Assembly (NCBI GenBank): GCA_964565935.1
Contig: CAZMGW010000059.1
Location: forward strand, 1 to 7,414
Length of the DNA stretch: 7,414 nt
DNA from: JBAXAM01 sp964565935
GTDB taxonomy: Bacteria; Pseudomonadota; Gammaproteobacteria; UBA9339
Direction: 5' to 3'
Both the position numbers and the translations under genes were made by a program. The notes beneath the pieces were generated by a model. The model made no database searches. It saw only the letters and a list, made by a program, of their open reading frames with translations, and was not told where the DNA came from. This document shows positions 4,873 to 7,414 of the stretch, piece after piece. The stretch's first letter is position 1. Each line of letters starts with the position of its first letter.

Positions 4873-6184
4873 CAAGAATATTCATAGCTTTACCTCTTAG
4901 CATCGAAAAGGTGTATAGCGCGATACCAGCCATAAATAACAGCATGACGCCATAAACTATTGTTTGCCCAGAGCTAACAAAAGCCCAGATCGAGTAGGCG
5001 CTTGCGAGCAGAGCAATGGCAGCGTGGATTTTGTTGCCCCCGCTTTTTAGCTTATCATCATTTATCAGCCATATTAATTCAGACATTCCAACGCTAAAGT
5101 AAACAAATAAGCAGGCGGTAGTTGCAACTAGAATGGCGAGATTGAATTGATTTACCAGGTCGGCGTCTAGAGTAAGCCACAGCATGCTGCAGAGTAAAAC
5201 AAAATTTACAACCAGTCCCCATCCAGGAACATTAAATTTGTTACGTTTGGCAAATATTTTTGGGAAAAGGCCATCGTCTGCAATTGCCATCGATATTTGA
5301 CTCTGAATTAAAATCCAGCCATTTAAGCAGCCAAAACAAGAGATAACTGCGCCGCCTGCGATAATCAATTCGCCCCAGCGTCCAAATATCATTTTTGCTG
5401 CTGCGGCAAATGGAGAGGTGGAAGCGGCTAGTTCTGCGGTTGGAATCATCCCCATAACTACGGTGGAACAAGCAATGTATAAAACAGTTGCAATAGCAGT
5501 TCCAAATAGAGTTGCGAGCGGTATATTGCGTCTAGGGTTGTCTACAGATTCAGCTGGTACGGCAGCCGATTCTACCCCCACAAATGCCCATAAAGTTAAG
5601 GTGGCAGCATGTGAAAAAGCTGAAAAATTTGAACTGGATGTGACATTAAAATTATCGGTTATGTATTCTAAATGGAAATAGTTCCAGCCGAAAATAGCTA
5701 TTGCAATCAATGGCAATATTTTGAAAATGGTTGTTAATAACTGAAGTAGGCCAGCCTTACTGATACCAGAAGCATTTACCATTACTAAAAAACCAAGGAG
5801 TGCAGTAGCTACTGTCATGCCCCACACAGGGTTTGCTAGTTGTGGGAAAAAAACGCGCAGATAGCCAATAAGAGCGACAGTTATAGCGATATTGCCAACA
5901 CCGGTGTAGATCCAATAAAGATATGCTGTTTGAAACCCCATAAACCGACCCATTCCGTGCTCTACGTATACGTATGGCCCACCGGTTTTAGGGATCGCAT
6001 TGCTCATTCTAGAAAAAACCAAAGCCAATAAAAAAGCTCCCGTGGCTGTGAATAGCCATGATAGCAAGCTAATCCCACCTACACGTGCTAATTGAGATGG
6101 CAAAAGAAACACGCCAGACCCGATCATGTTGCCAGTTACAAGAGAGGTTAGCGAAAGCAATCCTAGTTTTCCTGGTTTTGTCAT
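4865..6184 (-). CDS. APC-superfamily amino acid/polyamine antiporter, AdiC-like
   Basis: This is an inner-membrane transporter of the basic amino acid/polyamine antiporter family, 439 residues with about 12 hydrophobic segments, close to AdiC's 445. The first helix carries TGNMIGSGVFLLP (17-29), the substrate carboxylate/ammonium-binding unwound region. PKTGGPYVYVE is at 65-75, LWAFVGVESAAVPAE at 198-212 and ADDGLFPKIF at 302-311. Compared from memory with E. coli AdiC, Asn22, Ser26, Tyr93, Asn101, Trp202, Glu208 and Trp293 map to Asn19, Ser23, Tyr90, Asn98, Trp199, Glu205 and Trp290, a constant shift of three. This supports arginine/agmatine-like or other diamine/amino-acid exchange, but the exact substrate is not certain. 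No decarboxylase gene is adjacent. The ATG is preceded by a weak GGAA (6193-6196) at 8 bases. A possible -10, TATAGT, lies at 6220-6225 on the minus strand with a poor -35. Confidence 0.9.
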   Translation of the reverse strand: MTKPGKLGLLSLTSLVTGNMIGSGVFLLPSQLARVGGISLLSWLFTATGAFLLALVFSRMSNAIPKTGGPYVYVEHGMGRFMGFQTAYLYWIYTGVGNIAITVALIGYLRVFFPQLANPVWGMTVATALLGFLVMVNASGISKAGLLQLLTTIFKILPLIAIAIFGWNYFHLEYITDNFNVTSSSNFSAFSHAATLTLWAFVGVESAAVPAESVDNPRRNIPLATLFGTAIATVLYIACSTVVMGMIPTAELAASTSPFAAAAKMIFGRWGELIIAGGAVISCFGCLNGWILIQSQISMAIADDGLFPKIFAKRNKFNVPGWGLVVNFVLLCSMLWLTLDADLVNQFNLAILVATTACLFVYFSVGMSELIWLINDDKLKSGGNKIHAAIALLASAYSIWAFVSSGQTIVYGVMLLFMAGIALYTFSMLRGKAMNILEK

Positions 6185-6483
6185 AAATTTAATTCCGCAT
6201 GAAATTAGTTAAATTCAGCACTATAGAAGCCTTAAGTTGTTCAATATGTAGCTTCAGATGACACTATATGATGGGTTTTTGAAAAAGGGAAGAAAATGTT
6301 GGTCGCTACGCTTTTTTAAATAAGGTGAGCCAGACGGTGCGTATTGTCAAAGACAGAAAAGTGGGCTCGACGACCCCTGGTATACTGATTACAAGTCTTT
6401 ACACAGTTTGCCAGCCTCTATAAAATCAACCTAGTAAAGCTTCTTAACATTTACTTGGTGTTTGTGAGTGAGTCGATGACAAA
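6185..6483. other. Divergent intergenic region without a recognised gene
   Basis: These 299 bases separate the permease and methyltransferase starts. I see no credible coding frame. The only contents I can support are the possible permease -10 near 6220-6225, a second copy of the same short motif near 6265 (CACTATA occurs twice), and the methyltransferase promoter at 6398-6426. A TATACT at 6381-6386 lacks a properly spaced -35. The stretch about 6300-6380 is somewhat more GC-rich and may be a remnant of something lost. Confidence 0.5.
6398..6426 (+). promoter_or_regulatory. Putative methyltransferase promoter
   Basis: TTTACA (6398-6403) and TAAAAT (6421-6426) match the sigma70 consensus at 5 of 6 positions each with the optimal 17-base spacer. 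Transcription would start near 6433, giving a leader of about 50 bases. Confidence 0.55.
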
Positions 6484-7173
6484 ATGGCGCCGAGGGATCT
6501 AATTATAAAATCAATAAAAAGAAAAATTTATACAGCCATGAAAAAGCCCTGGTTAATAATTGATGATTTTATTATTAGACCGATTGCCAGCTACAAATTT
6601 GACAAGGTTTATAACGTTAGCACTAGTGGAGAGATCGATCCTTCACTTCTAGATGCTGATGACAAGGTTAGCCTGATGCATGCTGCCTCTTATCAAGCGG
6701 TTCCCATAAAATATCTAAAAATATTATTTAATTTACTACGAAATGATTCTCCAGAAACTCACTTTATTGATATTGGTTGTGGCAAGGGCCGCGCATGTTT
6801 TTATGCATGTCAAAAATACAAGCGGGTAACTGGAATTGATTTTTCACAAAATTTAATCGTGGAAGCTCAAAAAAACTTAAGGTCATTTAGTGGAGATATA
6901 AAGGGTGAGGTGGCGTTTGAGCTGGGAGATGCCAGCGTATACGACTTACCAGATGAGCCATCGTTAATATATTTATATAACCCATTTGACGACTACATTT
7001 TAAGGAAGTTTATAAAAAGAAACATGGGTCATTTTTTAAAGCACAAATCAAAAATCGCTTATGTTAATGCCGTGTGCCACGATTTTTTGATTGAATGTGG
7101 TTTTACGCGAGAGGTCAAATATAATGCGAGGCGTGGGATTTCAATTTACGTATTGGATAAATCGAGGTTTTAA
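6484..7173 (+). CDS. Class I SAM-dependent methyltransferase, substrate unknown
   Basis: This 229-residue protein has a Rossmann-type methyltransferase core. Motif I FIDIGCGKGRACF is at 94-106, the acidic end of strand 2 GIDFS at 117-121 (Asp119 for the ribose), LGDASVYDLP at 147-156 (Asp149 near the adenine), and the motif IV-like LYNPFDD at 164-170. The DIGCGKGR plus YNPF combination is typical of a widespread, mostly uncharacterised class I group, and the NPF resembles the NPPF type of N-methyltransferases. The basic N-terminal 40 residues have a hydrophobic stretch but no clear signal peptide. ATG 6484 is the first start after an in-frame stop at 6469. Its ribosome site is weak, so ATG 6538 (residue 19, MKKPWLIIDDF) is an alternative. 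It stands alone between the divergent permease and a tRNA gene. The target could be protein, small molecule or nucleic acid. Confidence 0.8.
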   Translation: MAPRDLIIKSIKRKIYTAMKKPWLIIDDFIIRPIASYKFDKVYNVSTSGEIDPSLLDADDKVSLMHAASYQAVPIKYLKILFNLLRNDSPETHFIDIGCGKGRACFYACQKYKRVTGIDFSQNLIVEAQKNLRSFSGDIKGEVAFELGDASVYDLPDEPSLIYLYNPFDDYILRKFIKRNMGHFLKHKSKIAYVNAVCHDFLIECGFTREVKYNARRGISIYVLDKSRF

Positions 7174-7241
7174 TCAAAATATGCTATTTCAAGCTAGGGG
7201 GAAGTGTTCGATAAAGAATATGCTTAAATCCAAGCCAGTAT

Positions 7242-7317
7242 TGGTGCCGGCAAGAGGAATCGAACCTCCGACCTACCGATTACGAATCGGTTGCTCTACC
7301 AACTGAGCTATGCCGGC
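7242..7317 (-). tRNA. tRNA-Thr (anticodon CGT)
   Basis: The minus strand folds as a complete 76-base tRNA. The acceptor stem is GCCGGCA with TGCCGGC, with discriminator A and an encoded CCA (complement of 7242-7244). The D arm contains AGCTCAGTTGGTAGAGC. The anticodon stem ACCGA/TCGGT holds the loop TTCGTAA, giving anticodon CGT, which reads the threonine codon ACG. The T arm is GGAGG, TTCGATT, CCTCT with a G-U closing pair. The 3' end faces the methyltransferase. No convincing promoter is visible in the 97 bases upstream. Confidence 0.96.
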
Positions 7318-7414
7318 TCTTGTTAACTATTTTTATGTCCGCAACTTTCGTGCCTCACGCGTCTATGCTGACACCTGTTCCGGCCAGACGTTGTGTCGGG
7401 CGCTTGCCTTCGCG
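7318..7414. other. GC-rich unassigned edge sequence
   Basis: From about 7341 to the window end the sequence is 62% GC (46 of 74 bases), clearly richer than the AT-rich body. A plus-strand frame starts at ATG 7335 (MSATFVPHASMLTPVPARR) and runs open to the edge, but it lacks a ribosome site and is too short to identify. On the minus strand all three frames contain stops before the tRNA. Confidence 0.3.

Noticed and set aside
7091..7306. 71-codon plus-strand open frame ending in PARGIEPPTYRLRIG-like sequence
   Set aside because: It starts inside the methyltransferase in another frame and its end is the antisense of tRNA-Thr, a well-known source of false proteins.

Overview
This window most resembles accessory chromosomal DNA from an AT-rich, Gram-negative-looking bacterium. 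A gammaproteobacterium is my best guess, at low confidence. The evidence is Shine-Dalgarno sites, sigma70-like promoters whose -10 is repeatedly TAAAAT, a Sec signal peptide on a presumed periplasmic protein, an AdiC-like antiporter and a tRNA with an encoded CCA. There is no rRNA gene, insertion sequence, CRISPR array or phage module.

Left part (1-2260). A short-chain dehydrogenase/reductase on the minus strand is interrupted by 43 Ns. The gap looks like an assembly artefact: both flanks carry the same 8 bases, and collapsing them restores a perfect nucleotide-binding loop. Upstream of it, also on the minus strand, are two tandem paralogous small genes (78 and 79 codons). Each encodes a 21-residue double-glycine leader followed by a 57-58 residue helical mature peptide, so they look like bacteriocin- or microcin-type secreted peptides. 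No ABC transporter/peptidase or recognisable immunity gene is in the window. Divergent from them is a predicted periplasmic protein of unknown function that may contain two SmpA/BLIP-like repeats.

Middle part (2261-4870). A toxin-first RelE/ParE plus XRE-antitoxin operon has a notable control region: three alternating copies of a 7-base half-site overlap the -10 and touch the toxin start codon, which suggests an autoregulated and probably leaderless transcript. A SagB/ThcOx-type nitroreductase converges on it. A class II fructose-bisphosphate aldolase (glycolysis/gluconeogenesis) follows on the plus strand behind a putative promoter and a Fur-box-like sequence.

Right part (4840-7414). The aldolase shares a bidirectional terminator with a convergent AdiC-like amino-acid/polyamine antiporter. 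About 300 bases without a gene follow, then an orphan class I SAM-dependent methyltransferase behind a good promoter. The last features are tRNA-Thr(CGT) on the minus strand and a short GC-rich stretch of unknown content at the window edge.

The only clear operon is the toxin-antitoxin pair. The two leader peptides may also be co-regulated. The remaining genes look like independent units, and the most promising novelty is the double-glycine peptide pair.
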